In this document: positions 7,533 through 15,116 of the stretch, piece by piece
Numbering within the stretch: position 1 is the stretch's first letter
How the letters are laid out: each line of letters begins with the position of its first letter
Assembly (NCBI GenBank): GCA_934590135.1
Contig: CAKTOT010000023.1
Location: forward strand, 1-25,988
Length of the DNA: 25,988 bases
Source of the DNA: an uncultured Muribaculaceae bacterium
GTDB taxonomy: Bacteria; Bacteroidota; Bacteroidia; Bacteroidales; Muribaculaceae
Direction of reading: 5' to 3'
Made by a program: the position numbers and the translations under genes
The notes under the pieces: generated by a model
Database searches by the model: none
What the model saw: the letters and a program-made list of their open reading frames with translations, nothing else
What the model was told of the DNA's origin: nothing

Positions 7533-8621
7533 TTAGGGACATACGGCGGTGACGCGTACGGTGATGACCGGTGTCACCGGGTCGTTGGTGATTACAAACA
7601 CTTGGGCATCAAGCGGCCGTCCGTCCGCGGGCATAGCCTCACGCACCAATGATATGGAAATGTCGGCACTGCGCCCTTTCTTGACCTTTGCTCCTTTGGG
7701 GGCGGACACTTCAAGCGCCGGTGACAGCGTATAGACGCGTCGTATGAGCAGCGCATCGCCTTTGCCGCGATTGGACAGGCGCAGAACGGCGCGGCCGTCG
7801 CCGTCGCATGCGATATTGACCAATTCCGAGTCTACGGCTGCCTGCGGCGCACGTGCAAGAGCTCTCGGCTCCATTTTCGAGAAATCCTCGTGCACATCCA
7901 CCGAGACCCCGAGGGTATGACGTATTTCGGGATGACGGTCATCGGGAATGAGGACTACCGAATCGAGATTGGCTCCGTACAGTGGCACGCGGTCGCCGTT
8001 GATGTAGAAGCTGAGACTGAGGCGCTCGCCGGGAGGTACGGCGCGCGGCGTGGGCGTCACTTCCAGCCACTTAGGAGCGTAGGCCACTGCCGGAGTGATG
8101 GTGTCGGTACTGCCGTTGTATCCGTCCGTAAAGACACTCTTGACGTGGCGTCGCATAATCTGACCCAAAATCACCGAGGGGCGCGCCATTTTCAGCGGTC
8201 CGAAGTCCACGGGGAAGCGGCGTGCAACGGTCTGCGGCGCTCCCACGACGACGCCTTTGATGATGAGCACCGAGCGCCGAGGTGTCGTATTGGTATTGAC
8301 AAATACGGTCTTGACAAAACGTCCCGGGCGCCCTTGCGAATCGTAGGCCACCGCTATCGAGGCCGTGTCGCCCGGGGCCAAAGGCCGCGTGTCGTAGCGC
8401 GGCGTGGTGCATCCGCACGAAGCACGCGCCCCGGTGATGACCAAATCCTCGTCGCCGGTATTGACATACCGGAAGACACATTGGGCATTCTCCGGGCTTT
8501 CGGCAAAAGCGCCGAAATCGTGCTCAAGGCCGTCTATCCAGGTGATTTCGGCATCGGCATGTGCCGCGAGTGCACCGGCACACACGGCCGAGGCTGCAAG
8601 AAGTTTGCGAAACCGATTCAT
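7533..8621 (-). CDS. Secreted DUF1573 domain protein
   Basis: This is a 362-aa exported protein. Residues 1-23 are a signal peptide (MNRFRKLLAASAVCAGALAAHA). Residues 30-125 form a DUF1573 domain, an Ig-like ASH-type fold frequent in Bacteroidota. They include HDFGAFAE, FRYVNTGDEDLVI and the hallmark ASCGCTTP (Cys69, Cys71), then GRPGRFVKTVFVNTN. The rest resembles further beta-sandwich domains (RLSNRGKGDALLIRRVYTLSP near residue 280) without the cysteine motif. The function of the family is unknown. It is preceded by a 107-bp gap filled by a 12-bp periodic repeat, and no TAnnTTTG is seen there. Confidence 0.85.
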   Translation of the reverse strand: MNRFRKLLAASAVCAGALAAHADAEITWIDGLEHDFGAFAESPENAQCVFRYVNTGDEDLVITGARASCGCTTPRYDTRPLAPGDTASIAVAYDSQGRPGRFVKTVFVNTNTTPRRSVLIIKGVVVGAPQTVARRFPVDFGPLKMARPSVILGQIMRRHVKSVFTDGYNGSTDTITPAVAYAPKWLEVTPTPRAVPPGERLSLSFYINGDRVPLYGANLDSVVLIPDDRHPEIRHTLGVSVDVHEDFSKMEPRALARAPQAAVDSELVNIACDGDGRAVLRLSNRGKGDALLIRRVYTLSPALEVSAPKGAKVKKGRSADISISLVREAMPADGRPLDAQVFVITNDPVTPVITVRVTAVCP

Positions 8622-8626
8622 AATCT

Positions 8627-8710
8627 TATAGTCGGATTAAATATTCGGGAATATAGTCGGAAGCGTGGTCAAAAGCGTAGTCGGAAGTACTGCCAAAAAG
8701 GGCTGTCGGC
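8627..8710 (-). repeat. 12-bp degenerate tandem repeat, seven units, before the DUF1573 gene
   Basis: Seven consecutive 12-bp units start at 8627, 8639, 8651, 8663, 8675, 8687 and 8699 without any gap. On the plus strand the consensus is roughly NNNTAGTCGGAA; the units at 8651 and 8675 match best. The array fills most of the gap between the cysteine synthase stop and the DUF1573 start, and would be transcribed as leader if the genes are co-transcribed. Confidence 0.7.
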
Positions 8711-8728
8711 GATGTGGTGGTCGTACGG

Positions 8729-9643
8729 TTACTTGTCCGCGAAGGGCTCAAACATCACGGTGGACAGATATTTCTCGGCGCGGTCGGGGAAGATGACCAC
8801 GATATTGCTGCCGTCCGGGGCGTCTATGGCCGTACGACGTGCGGCAATCATGGCCGCGCCGCTGGACATTCCGGCAAAGATGCCTTCGCGCGCAATGATT
8901 TGACGAGCCATATCTATGGCCTCCTCCGATTCGATCATTTCCTGTCGGTCGATGCGCGACGGGTCGTAGATGGCCGGAACAATAGCTTCTTCAAGGTTTT
9001 TGAGGCCTTGAATATAGTGGTTGCGCACGGGTTGGGCGCAGACGATTTGCACCTTGGGATTGAGCGCCTTCAGGTAGCGTCCTATGCCCATAATGGTGCC
9101 GGATGTGCCTATGGCGCTGACCAGATAATCGACATGGCCGCCGGTCTGCGCCCATATCTCGTTGGCCGTCACGCGGTAGTGCGCCTGATAGTTGGCTGCA
9201 TTGCTGAACTGGTCGGGCATAAAGTACTTTTCGGGTTGCTCGGCGGCCATTTTGCGAGCCAGGCGTATGGCGCCGTCGGTGCCGTCCTGTGCCGGGGTGA
9301 GTATGACCTCGGCGCCGTAAGAGCGTATCATGCGGCGGCGCTCGATGCTGACGCCGGCGCTCATAACTATCACTACATGATAACCTTTAACGATGCCTAC
9401 GACGGCAAGGCCTATGCCGGTGTTGCCGCTGGTGGGCTCGATGATTGTCTGTCCGGGGTGAAGCCGGCCTTCGCTCTCGGCCTGCTCTATCATATTGAGG
9501 GCTATGCGGTCCTTGATACTTCCGGTGGGATTGAAGCCCTCCACTTTGGCCAAAATATTGACGCGAGGATTGGGATTGAGGGCGTGAATACGTACCATCG
9601 GTGTCGAACCGATGGTTTCGAGAATGTTGTCACAAATTTTCAT
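8729..9643 (-). CDS. cysK: Cysteine synthase family PLP enzyme (O-acetylserine sulfhydrylase-like)
   Basis: This 304-aa cytoplasmic PLP enzyme is expected to make cysteine from O-acetylserine and sulfide. The PLP lysine is Lys44 in NPTGSIKDR. The substrate/cofactor loop TSGNTGIGLA is at 71-80, and GTSGTIMGIGRYLK forms the phosphate-binding glycine loop. The later block HYIQGLKNLEEAIVPAIYDPSRID differs from the classical CysK GPHKIQGIGAGFIP. It places the protein in the broader cysteine synthase/CysM-like branch, so the substrate (O-acetylserine versus O-phosphoserine) is not settled. Its ATG overlaps the stop of the metal permease gene (ATGA), indicating translational coupling. No cysE is nearby. 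Confidence 0.88.
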   Translation of the reverse strand: MKICDNILETIGSTPMVRIHALNPNPRVNILAKVEGFNPTGSIKDRIALNMIEQAESEGRLHPGQTIIEPTSGNTGIGLAVVGIVKGYHVVIVMSAGVSIERRRMIRSYGAEVILTPAQDGTDGAIRLARKMAAEQPEKYFMPDQFSNAANYQAHYRVTANEIWAQTGGHVDYLVSAIGTSGTIMGIGRYLKALNPKVQIVCAQPVRNHYIQGLKNLEEAIVPAIYDPSRIDRQEMIESEEAIDMARQIIAREGIFAGMSSGAAMIAARRTAIDAPDGSNIVVIFPDRAEKYLSTVMFEPFADK

Positions 9644-10473
9644 GACGATGAGCGTGTATTATTAATGAATGCAATAAAGGTTGTAGCCGTTTTGGCTACG
9701 ATAAATATGACAGCCATAAGTATGACTATGACTGCCGAACAAGGGATGTCGGTGAGCGAGCTGACAAATAGTCCGCCGATGCAGGTCAGCAGCGAGACTA
9801 TCGCCCCGACAGCCATCAGCGGTCCCATGCGATGGCAGAAAATTTCGGCCACCATCATCGGCAGCGACAGCATAGACATCAGCAGCATTACGCCTACAAG
9901 GCGGATAGTCAACACAATACATACGGCCACCAATACGGTCATAGTTGTGGTGATAAAGCGCACCGGCAGCCCGGCCACGCGTGCAAAGTCCGGGTCGAAG
10001 GCACAGACAATGATGCGACGCCATTGCCACGCCACAAAGGCGATGAGCACAGCGGTGTATAAGGCAAAGACCGTGATGTCGCCGGTGTTGATAGTGAGGA
10101 TATTACCAAACAAAAAGCTGTTGAGCTCGGGCACATATCCCGGAGATAGGAATACAAAGAGTACGCCTATGGCCATACCCAGGGCCCAGATGACGGCTAT
10201 GGCGCTGTCTTGGCGTACGCGCAGGCGCGACGACAGCCAGTCGACGCACAGCGACGACCCTACGGCAAAGACGCCGGCCATAAGCACGGGGCTGATACCC
10301 AAGTAGTAGCCCAAGCCAAGGCCTCCGAAGCAAGCATGCGTGACACCACCGCATATCGCCACCATTCGGCGGGTGATGATGTACGACCCGATGATGGCGG
10401 CAGCCACGGAAATGATGGCCACGCCTACGAGTGCGAGCTTGAAAAACGGATATGTCAGCAGTTCGGAAATCAT
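9640..10473 (-). CDS. Metal ABC transporter permease (ABC-3 family, ZnuB/TroC-like)
   Basis: This 277-aa inner-membrane permease of the zinc/manganese/iron ABC importer class has about eight hydrophobic segments. Family marks are the start LLTYPFFKLALVGVAIISVAAAIIGSYIITRRM with GGVTHACFGGLGLGYYLG (residues 42-59), a central AFDPDFARVAGLPVR loop that contacts the ATPase, and RLVGVMLLMSMLSLPMMVAE. The metal cannot be predicted from the permease alone. No ATPase or substrate-binding protein gene is adjacent, so the partners must be encoded elsewhere. It starts 3 nt after the stop of the upstream Cys/His-motif gene and overlaps the cysteine synthase gene, so all three are surely co-transcribed. 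Confidence 0.92.
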   Translation of the reverse strand: MISELLTYPFFKLALVGVAIISVAAAIIGSYIITRRMVAICGGVTHACFGGLGLGYYLGISPVLMAGVFAVGSSLCVDWLSSRLRVRQDSAIAVIWALGMAIGVLFVFLSPGYVPELNSFLFGNILTINTGDITVFALYTAVLIAFVAWQWRRIIVCAFDPDFARVAGLPVRFITTTMTVLVAVCIVLTIRLVGVMLLMSMLSLPMMVAEIFCHRMGPLMAVGAIVSLLTCIGGLFVSSLTDIPCSAVIVILMAVIFIVAKTATTFIAFINNTRSSS

Positions 10474-10476
10474 TTG

Positions 10477-10995
10477 TCAAATCATTTTGTTGCGAGACTG
10501 TGTCTTCGCGTTGTTGAGCGCCGCATCTTCGACGAGCATCATAACCTCATCGCGCAGGGCCTCGGGCAGGGCGATGTTGCGGCGGCGCAGACTGCCCAAC
10601 CAGTCCGGAGCTTCGCCGTCGGCCAAAGTGGTGAGCACCTCGCGAAATTGCTCGACCTGCTCGGGCGTATATGCCGAGGCGTCTATGCCGGCCATAGTGT
10701 CCAGCTCTTCGTCATCGAAGTATTCGATGTCGTCGCCGAGGTCGGCAAGTTTTTCGCACACGGCGTGCATGCCGCAACACTCCGAGCTCTCGGCACGTTT
10801 CGTCGGTGTCGTATCATTCGAGGCCTCGGAACTTACGGATGGCCCGGCGTCCGTCGAGCTCCCTGCGCCGCCCGATTCAGCGGCGTCCGCCGAGCGCCCG
10901 AGGCCCGACGCTGTTCCGCGAAAGCACCTTTGGAGGATGTATGCGGCACAGCCTAAGATGACTAAGATGCCTGTCAGGATGAGGATGGCGGCCAT
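10477..10995 (-). CDS. Membrane-anchored protein with a CCxxHxxC motif, unknown function
   Basis: This 172-aa protein has one N-terminal hydrophobic helix (residues 2-22) that could be a membrane anchor or uncleaved signal. A Ser/Gly/Ala-rich linker (about 27-70) follows, then CCGMHAVCEK (Cys73, Cys74, His77, Cys80), an acidic stretch IEYFDDEELD (90-99), and a helical C-terminus with TPEQVEQFREVL and LRRRNIALPEALRDEVMML. From memory, proteins with this CCGxHxVCEK plus FDDEELD arrangement recur in Bacteroidales, sometimes under unsupported enzyme names; I know no proven function. It abuts the metal permease gene (3-nt gap) and follows aroA by 12 nt. A metal-binding accessory role is an inference from motif and position. 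Confidence 0.75.
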   Translation of the reverse strand: MAAILILTGILVILGCAAYILQRCFRGTASGLGRSADAAESGGAGSSTDAGPSVSSEASNDTTPTKRAESSECCGMHAVCEKLADLGDDIEYFDDEELDTMAGIDASAYTPEQVEQFREVLTTLADGEAPDWLGSLRRRNIALPEALRDEVMMLVEDAALNNAKTQSRNKMI

Positions 10996-11007
10996 ACGGG
11001 GTCAAAA

Positions 11008-12399
11008 TCAGGTGGGGAAGACGTTGGAATCCAGCCCGGGATCTTGTCGCTCGGATGTCTGCTCGGCGGCGGGATTCGCGATGTCGGCGGTGGCGGATTG
11101 GATGGCAACCTCGTCGACCTCCTTGATCGTAAATCCGGCCTTTTGTAAGTCGGCCCAAAATTCGGGATAAGATTTGGAGACCACTTCCGGAGAGTCTATC
11201 ACCAGCCCGGGAAGATACAACGCCGCCGGCGCAAAGGCCATAGCCATGCGGTGGTCGCCGTAGGTGTCGATGACGGGAAGTGTACGTATGGGTACGCGAC
11301 GTCCTTCCCACCCTATGGTGTCATCGCCGTCTATCTCGTAGATTGCTCCGATTTTCAGCGCCTCGGCACGTAGTGCTTCCAGACGGTCGGTCTCCTTGTC
11401 GCGCAGGGTGTGCACCCCGTGAAATTGGAAGGGGACGCCGAGCATGGTGGCGGCCACGGCCACAGCCGGCACAAGGTCGGGAGTAGCCGACATATCGAGG
11501 TCCAGGCGGCTGTACACCTCGGGCGAAGCCGACAGGCCGACGCCGTCAATGCGCTTGCCCGTGTCCTCGTCTTCGGGGTTCTGCTCCGAAATGACGCCCA
11601 GGCGTTCGAAGATTTCGGAGGCCACGCTGTCGCCCTGCAATCGGTACCCGAGTTGCAGTCCGGGAAGAGTGACCCATCCCGAAGAGAGTGCGGCGATGGC
11701 GTACCAATACGATGCGGCGCTCCAATCGCGTCCCACCGGGGTCTCGGCCGCCTTGATATCGGCGGCGTTGCCTTGTATGCAGACGTCATTGCCTTCGAGG
11801 GCCGCATCTATGCCGCGCCGGCGCAGCATCTCCAAGGTCATACGCAGGTATGGAGCCGAGGTGACATCGCCTTCGAGGACGATACGCAGCGAATTGCGCA
11901 TCAGCGGAGCCGCCAGTGCCAGAGCGCTGATAAATTGCGAGCTGACGGTGGCATCTATGCTCACCGTGCCGCCTTCCAATCGTCGTCCGCGTATGTGCAG
12001 CGGTGCGTATCCTTCCGTGCCCTTGGACGGGTCGCCTTCGGCATCGGAGTACTCTATGTCGGCGCCGAGACTGCGCAGTGCTTCGACCAGCGGAGCGACG
12101 GGACGATGGCGCATACGCTCGACACCGTCAAGAATGACGTCCGCGCCTTCGGTGGCGGCGAAAAACGCCGTGGCAAAACGCATGGCCGTACCGGCGGCGC
12201 CTATATCAACGCGTCCGGCGCGCATCGTCAGGGCTTGCATCAGCGCTCGGGTGTCGTCGCAGTCGGCAACGTCCTCGGCCGCAGTGGTGTATCCGCCGAC
12301 GGCGTCTATGATGAGGCGACGTGCGCTTTCGCTTTTGCTTAGCGGCAGGGTGACGTCGGCTTGCAGGATTTCTTCGGGAGGGAAGATTGCGTATTTCAT
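11008..12399 (-). CDS. aroA: 3-phosphoshikimate 1-carboxyvinyltransferase (EPSP synthase)
   Basis: This cytoplasmic shikimate-pathway enzyme joins phosphoenolpyruvate to shikimate-3-phosphate. The 463-aa form starts MKYAIFPPEE; a longer frame would need GTG and overlaps a palindrome. Motifs are LPLSKSESARRL (residues 18-29, with substrate Lys22), GAAGTAMRF (67-75), MRHRPVAPLVEALRSLGA (96-113), SSQFISALALAAPL (153-166), VGRDWSAASYW (222-232) with the catalytic Asp, TLRDKETDRLEAL, and YGDHRMAMAFAPAAL. The first motif departs from the usual GSKSxSNR (Asn replaced by Ala). The C-terminus carries about 35 extra polar residues after the barrel (ATADIANPAAEQTSERQD). It is probably the first gene of the aroA-to-cysteine-synthase unit. 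Confidence 0.95.
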   Translation of the reverse strand: MKYAIFPPEEILQADVTLPLSKSESARRLIIDAVGGYTTAAEDVADCDDTRALMQALTMRAGRVDIGAAGTAMRFATAFFAATEGADVILDGVERMRHRPVAPLVEALRSLGADIEYSDAEGDPSKGTEGYAPLHIRGRRLEGGTVSIDATVSSQFISALALAAPLMRNSLRIVLEGDVTSAPYLRMTLEMLRRRGIDAALEGNDVCIQGNAADIKAAETPVGRDWSAASYWYAIAALSSGWVTLPGLQLGYRLQGDSVASEIFERLGVISEQNPEDEDTGKRIDGVGLSASPEVYSRLDLDMSATPDLVPAVAVAATMLGVPFQFHGVHTLRDKETDRLEALRAEALKIGAIYEIDGDDTIGWEGRRVPIRTLPVIDTYGDHRMAMAFAPAALYLPGLVIDSPEVVSKSYPEFWADLQKAGFTIKEVDEVAIQSATADIANPAAEQTSERQDPGLDSNVFPT

Positions 12400-12427
12400 T
12401 CTTTTGTTTGATTTTTTAGGATGTCGC

Positions 12428-12459
12428 CGCCCGTGCTGCACGGGCGCAATATATTGCGC
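12428..12459. promoter_or_regulatory. Two overlapping palindromes between rho and aroA
   Basis: CGCCCGTG (12428-12435) pairs with CACGGGCG (12439-12446) around a 3-nt loop. GCGCAATATATTGCGC (12444-12459) is a perfect 16-bp palindrome. They share bases 12444-12446, so in RNA the two hairpins exclude each other. They lie 29 bp upstream of the aroA ATG, in the 95-bp gap after rho. No T run follows either on the minus strand. An attenuator or a protein-binding site is possible. Confidence 0.5.
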
Positions 12460-12494
12460 ATCTACAATGATTTGCTATGACGCGGCGGCAGCCA

Positions 12495-14633
12495 TTACTG
12501 GTTCATGACGCGCAACAGCTCGTCGTTGTCGCGTGTGCGTTCCATACGTTCTTTGATGAACTCCATGGCTTCGATGCTGTTGCGATCGCTGAGGAAGTTG
12601 CGCAGAATCCACATTCGGTTGAGGTTTTCGGCGCGTATCAGCAGGTCGTCGCGACGTGTGGACGAAGCGATGATGTCCACGGCCGGGAATATGCGTTTGT
12701 TGGAGAGCTTGCGGTCCAGTTGCAGTTCCATATTGCCGGTACCCTTGAATTCCTCGAAGATGACTTCGTCCATCTTGGATGACGTCTCGGTGAGGGCCGT
12801 GGCGATGATGGTGAGCGAGCCGCCGTTCTCGATGTTGCGGGCGGCGCCGAAGAAGCGCTTGGGTTTTTGCAAGGCGTTGGCATCCACACCGCCGCTGAGG
12901 ATCTTGCCCGAGCCGGGAGCGCAGGTATTGTATGCGCGCGCTAGACGGGTGATGGAATCCAGCAGGATGACTACATCGTGGCCGCATTCGACCATACGTT
13001 TGGCCTTTTCGAGGACTATTCCGGCGATGCGCACGTGGCGGTCGGCCGGCTCGTCAAAGGTCGAGGCAATGACCTCGGCACGTACGGTGCGGCGCATATC
13101 GGTGACTTCCTCGGGACGTTCGTCTATCAGAAGTATCATGATGTATGTCTCCGGATGGTTCTCGGCTATGGCGTTGGCTATATCTTTGAGCAATATCGTC
13201 TTACCGGTCTTGGGCGGTGCCACGATAAGGCCGCGTTGGCCCTTGCCTATGGGGGCGAACATATCGACGACGCGCGTCGACAGGTTGCAGGTCTTGCCGG
13301 AGGTGAGGTCGAATTTCTCATCCGGGAACAGCGGCGTGAGGTGCTCGAAGGCGATGCGGTCGCGTATGAAGCGTGGTGTGCGGCCGTTGACGCGCAGCAC
13401 TTGGCTCAGGGCAAAGTATTTTTCGTTTTCGCGCGGCGGACGTATGGTACACTCGACTACATCGCCGGTTTTCAGCGCGTATTGCTTGATTTGCTGCTGA
13501 GTGAGATAGATATCATCGGGCGAGGGCATATAGTTGTAATCCGCCGAGCGAAGGTATCCGTAGCCTTGGCTCTCTATTTCGAGTACGCCGCAAGTTTCGA
13601 TGATGTCGGTGAAGTCAAAGCAGCTGTCGACAAATCCCATATTGGCGTTGTTCTTGTTGCGGTTTTTCTTGCTTTTCTTGCCCTGTCCGGGAGGGGCGGG
13701 TTGCACCTGTGTGTTAGGTTGCGGATCGCCGACAGTGATGGGGTTGGCAGCGCTTTGCTCGGGCGTCAATGCCGGGCGGTTGTAGAACTGCTGCTGTTGC
13801 ATCTGCTGCTGTTGCATCTGCTGCTGTTGCATCTGCTGCTGTTGCATCTGCCGGCGGCGTTGCTCGTCGGCTTCGCGTTCGCGCTGCGAGCGCGGAGTGA
13901 ATGTGCGACCTGCGCCGAATTGGGGGAAGAAAGCGGCGAATGAAGCGTCTTTTTTGTCTTGCTGAGCGTTGTTTGTGTCGTTTTGCTGTTCGGTCTTCGG
14001 CGCTGCTTCGGCGGACCGGGCCTCGGCGGTGTCGGCGACAGCCGGCTGTGTCGCTTCGGGCTTGTCCTCGGTGGGTTGCGTCTCTGCGGGCTTGTCCTCG
14101 GCAGCAGGTTGAGCGGCAGCCTGAGCGGCGGCGGGTTGTGCCGGAGTCTCGGTCGCAGCGGCGACAGCTTCAGCGGCTTGTGCGGCCGCTATCTCGGATT
14201 TTTTCTTGCGGCCGCGTTTCTTGGGCGCGGGGGTTTCGTCGACTTGTTCGACGGCAGCGGGTGCGGTTTCGGCGGCAGCGGGCATTTCTATGACGAGTTG
14301 TTGTTCCGTAGTTTGTGCTGCGGGCTGTGTCGGATCTTCGGCGACTTGTGCAGTGGTCTCGGATTTTTTCTTGCGGCCGCGTTTTTTGGGCGTGGGGTTT
14401 TCGTCGGTGCGGGCCGCAGCATCGGCTGCTTTCTCGGCGTTGGGCCGGCGTCCGCGACGAGGCTTCATCGGCTTCTGAGCATCTTCGGCGGCCTTATTTA
14501 TGGCCTGCTGATCCAAGATGTTGTACACCAGCTCCTGGCGCTGCTCGAGGTTGATTTTTTTAATGCCAAGGTCTTCGGCTGCCTTACGCAGTTCGGCGTC
14601 CGGCATGTTCTCAAGATCTGTAATATTGTACAT
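12495..14633 (-). CDS. rho: Transcription termination factor Rho with a long disordered insert
   Basis: Rho is a ring-shaped RNA-dependent ATPase that terminates transcription. Residues 1-45 are the Rho_N helical domain. Residues 50-335 are a low-complexity, probably disordered insert holding PKKRGRKKKSE twice (82-92, 137-147), Ala/Pro/Glu/Gln-rich stretches and MQQQQ four times (263-282). The RNA-binding cold-shock-like domain spans about 345-415 (GVLEIESQGYGYLRS). The ATPase spans 445-712, with Walker A APPKTGKT (472-479), Walker B VVILLD (554-559), GGSLTIIATAL and EFKGTGNMEL. At 712 aa it is far longer than the E. coli protein (about 419). A disordered insert is known in Bacteroides Rho, where phase separation through it has been reported to matter in the gut. 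It is transcribed from 15004-15034 through a long leader. Confidence 0.97.
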   Translation of the reverse strand: MYNITDLENMPDAELRKAAEDLGIKKINLEQRQELVYNILDQQAINKAAEDAQKPMKPRRGRRPNAEKAADAAARTDENPTPKKRGRKKKSETTAQVAEDPTQPAAQTTEQQLVIEMPAAAETAPAAVEQVDETPAPKKRGRKKKSEIAAAQAAEAVAAATETPAQPAAAQAAAQPAAEDKPAETQPTEDKPEATQPAVADTAEARSAEAAPKTEQQNDTNNAQQDKKDASFAAFFPQFGAGRTFTPRSQREREADEQRRRQMQQQQMQQQQMQQQQMQQQQFYNRPALTPEQSAANPITVGDPQPNTQVQPAPPGQGKKSKKNRNKNNANMGFVDSCFDFTDIIETCGVLEIESQGYGYLRSADYNYMPSPDDIYLTQQQIKQYALKTGDVVECTIRPPRENEKYFALSQVLRVNGRTPRFIRDRIAFEHLTPLFPDEKFDLTSGKTCNLSTRVVDMFAPIGKGQRGLIVAPPKTGKTILLKDIANAIAENHPETYIMILLIDERPEEVTDMRRTVRAEVIASTFDEPADRHVRIAGIVLEKAKRMVECGHDVVILLDSITRLARAYNTCAPGSGKILSGGVDANALQKPKRFFGAARNIENGGSLTIIATALTETSSKMDEVIFEEFKGTGNMELQLDRKLSNKRIFPAVDIIASSTRRDDLLIRAENLNRMWILRNFLSDRNSIEAMEFIKERMERTRDNDELLRVMNQ
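13788..13847 (-). repeat. 15-bp tandem repeat in rho encoding (MQQQQ)x4
   Basis: Four copies of a 15-bp unit (plus strand CTGCTGTTGCATCTG and its rotations) encode residues 263-282 of Rho in frame. The DNA copies are essentially identical, so slippage could change copy number without breaking the frame. Confidence 0.92.
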
Positions 14634-14998
14634 ATATTATGTGTTGAGGATGGAAGTTCGGGGCGTGGGCATTGACGGCTTCGGAGCCGTCGTGTCGTTG
14701 TATCGCCGGGCGCTTGTGCAGTATGCTGCAAATGTTATGCGCCGTTGCCGACTTCCTCGTAAAAGATTGTTAGCGTGAAATTTATAGTGTCTTATGTTCT
14801 ATTTAAGACCATCATCCCCGCCTGTCGTGTGTGCGTGTCGCGACTCCGACCGAAATCGTGCGCGTGTCTGTATGTGTGTGACGAATCTATTGGCGTATAG
14901 CCGTTACGATGGCGTGGGGATGCCGTTGTGTAGCGATTTTAGGATATGGATGGAGAGAGGTGCGAGGTGGGGCCTTAGCCATTATTGCCCCGTATTTA
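14634..14998 (-). promoter_or_regulatory. Long C-rich 5' leader of rho
   Basis: From the predicted start site near 14998 to the rho ATG lie about 365 nt. On the RNA strand, long parts are rich in C and poor in G (about 14900-14975 and 14822-14880), as in Rho-utilisation sites. A 7-bp hairpin (14674-14691) stands 40 nt before the start codon and is followed by another C-rich run. A 31-codon frame (14982-14887, MAKAPPRTSLHPYPKIAT at its start) opens about 15 nt after the predicted start site and could be a leader peptide. Autoregulation by Rho is known in E. coli through such a leader; here it is inferred. Confidence 0.45.
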
Positions 14999-15003
14999 TG
15001 GTG

Positions 15004-15034
15004 CAAAGTTACAACTTATATTTTCTTTAACAAA
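15004..15034 (-). promoter_or_regulatory. Predicted rho promoter, full consensus
   Basis: The minus strand reads TTTG (15031-15034), a 19-bp spacer and TAACTTTG (15004-15011). Both boxes and the spacing match the Bacteroidota housekeeping consensus exactly. It lies 82 bp past the sprA stop and points at rho, whose ATG is 370 bp away. No convincing intrinsic terminator is seen between sprA and this promoter. Confidence 0.8.
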
Positions 15035-15116
15035 CAATTCGCGCCAAAAGTTTTCGGGCAGCGCTTTCGGAACGGAATCGGGCCGTCAATTCGGACCGTC
15101 GGAATCGGGGGCGTCG

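Noticed and set aside
8714..10306. A 530-aa plus-strand open frame opposite the cysteine synthase and permease genes
   Set aside because: It is antisense to two genes with clear family motifs. It shows no recognisable domain and arises from GC-rich codon use.
14719..14736. A second possible rho promoter (TA-N3-TTTG on the minus strand)
   Set aside because: The spacing inside the -7 element is three instead of two bases and no -33 box is present; the upstream promoter is a far better match.
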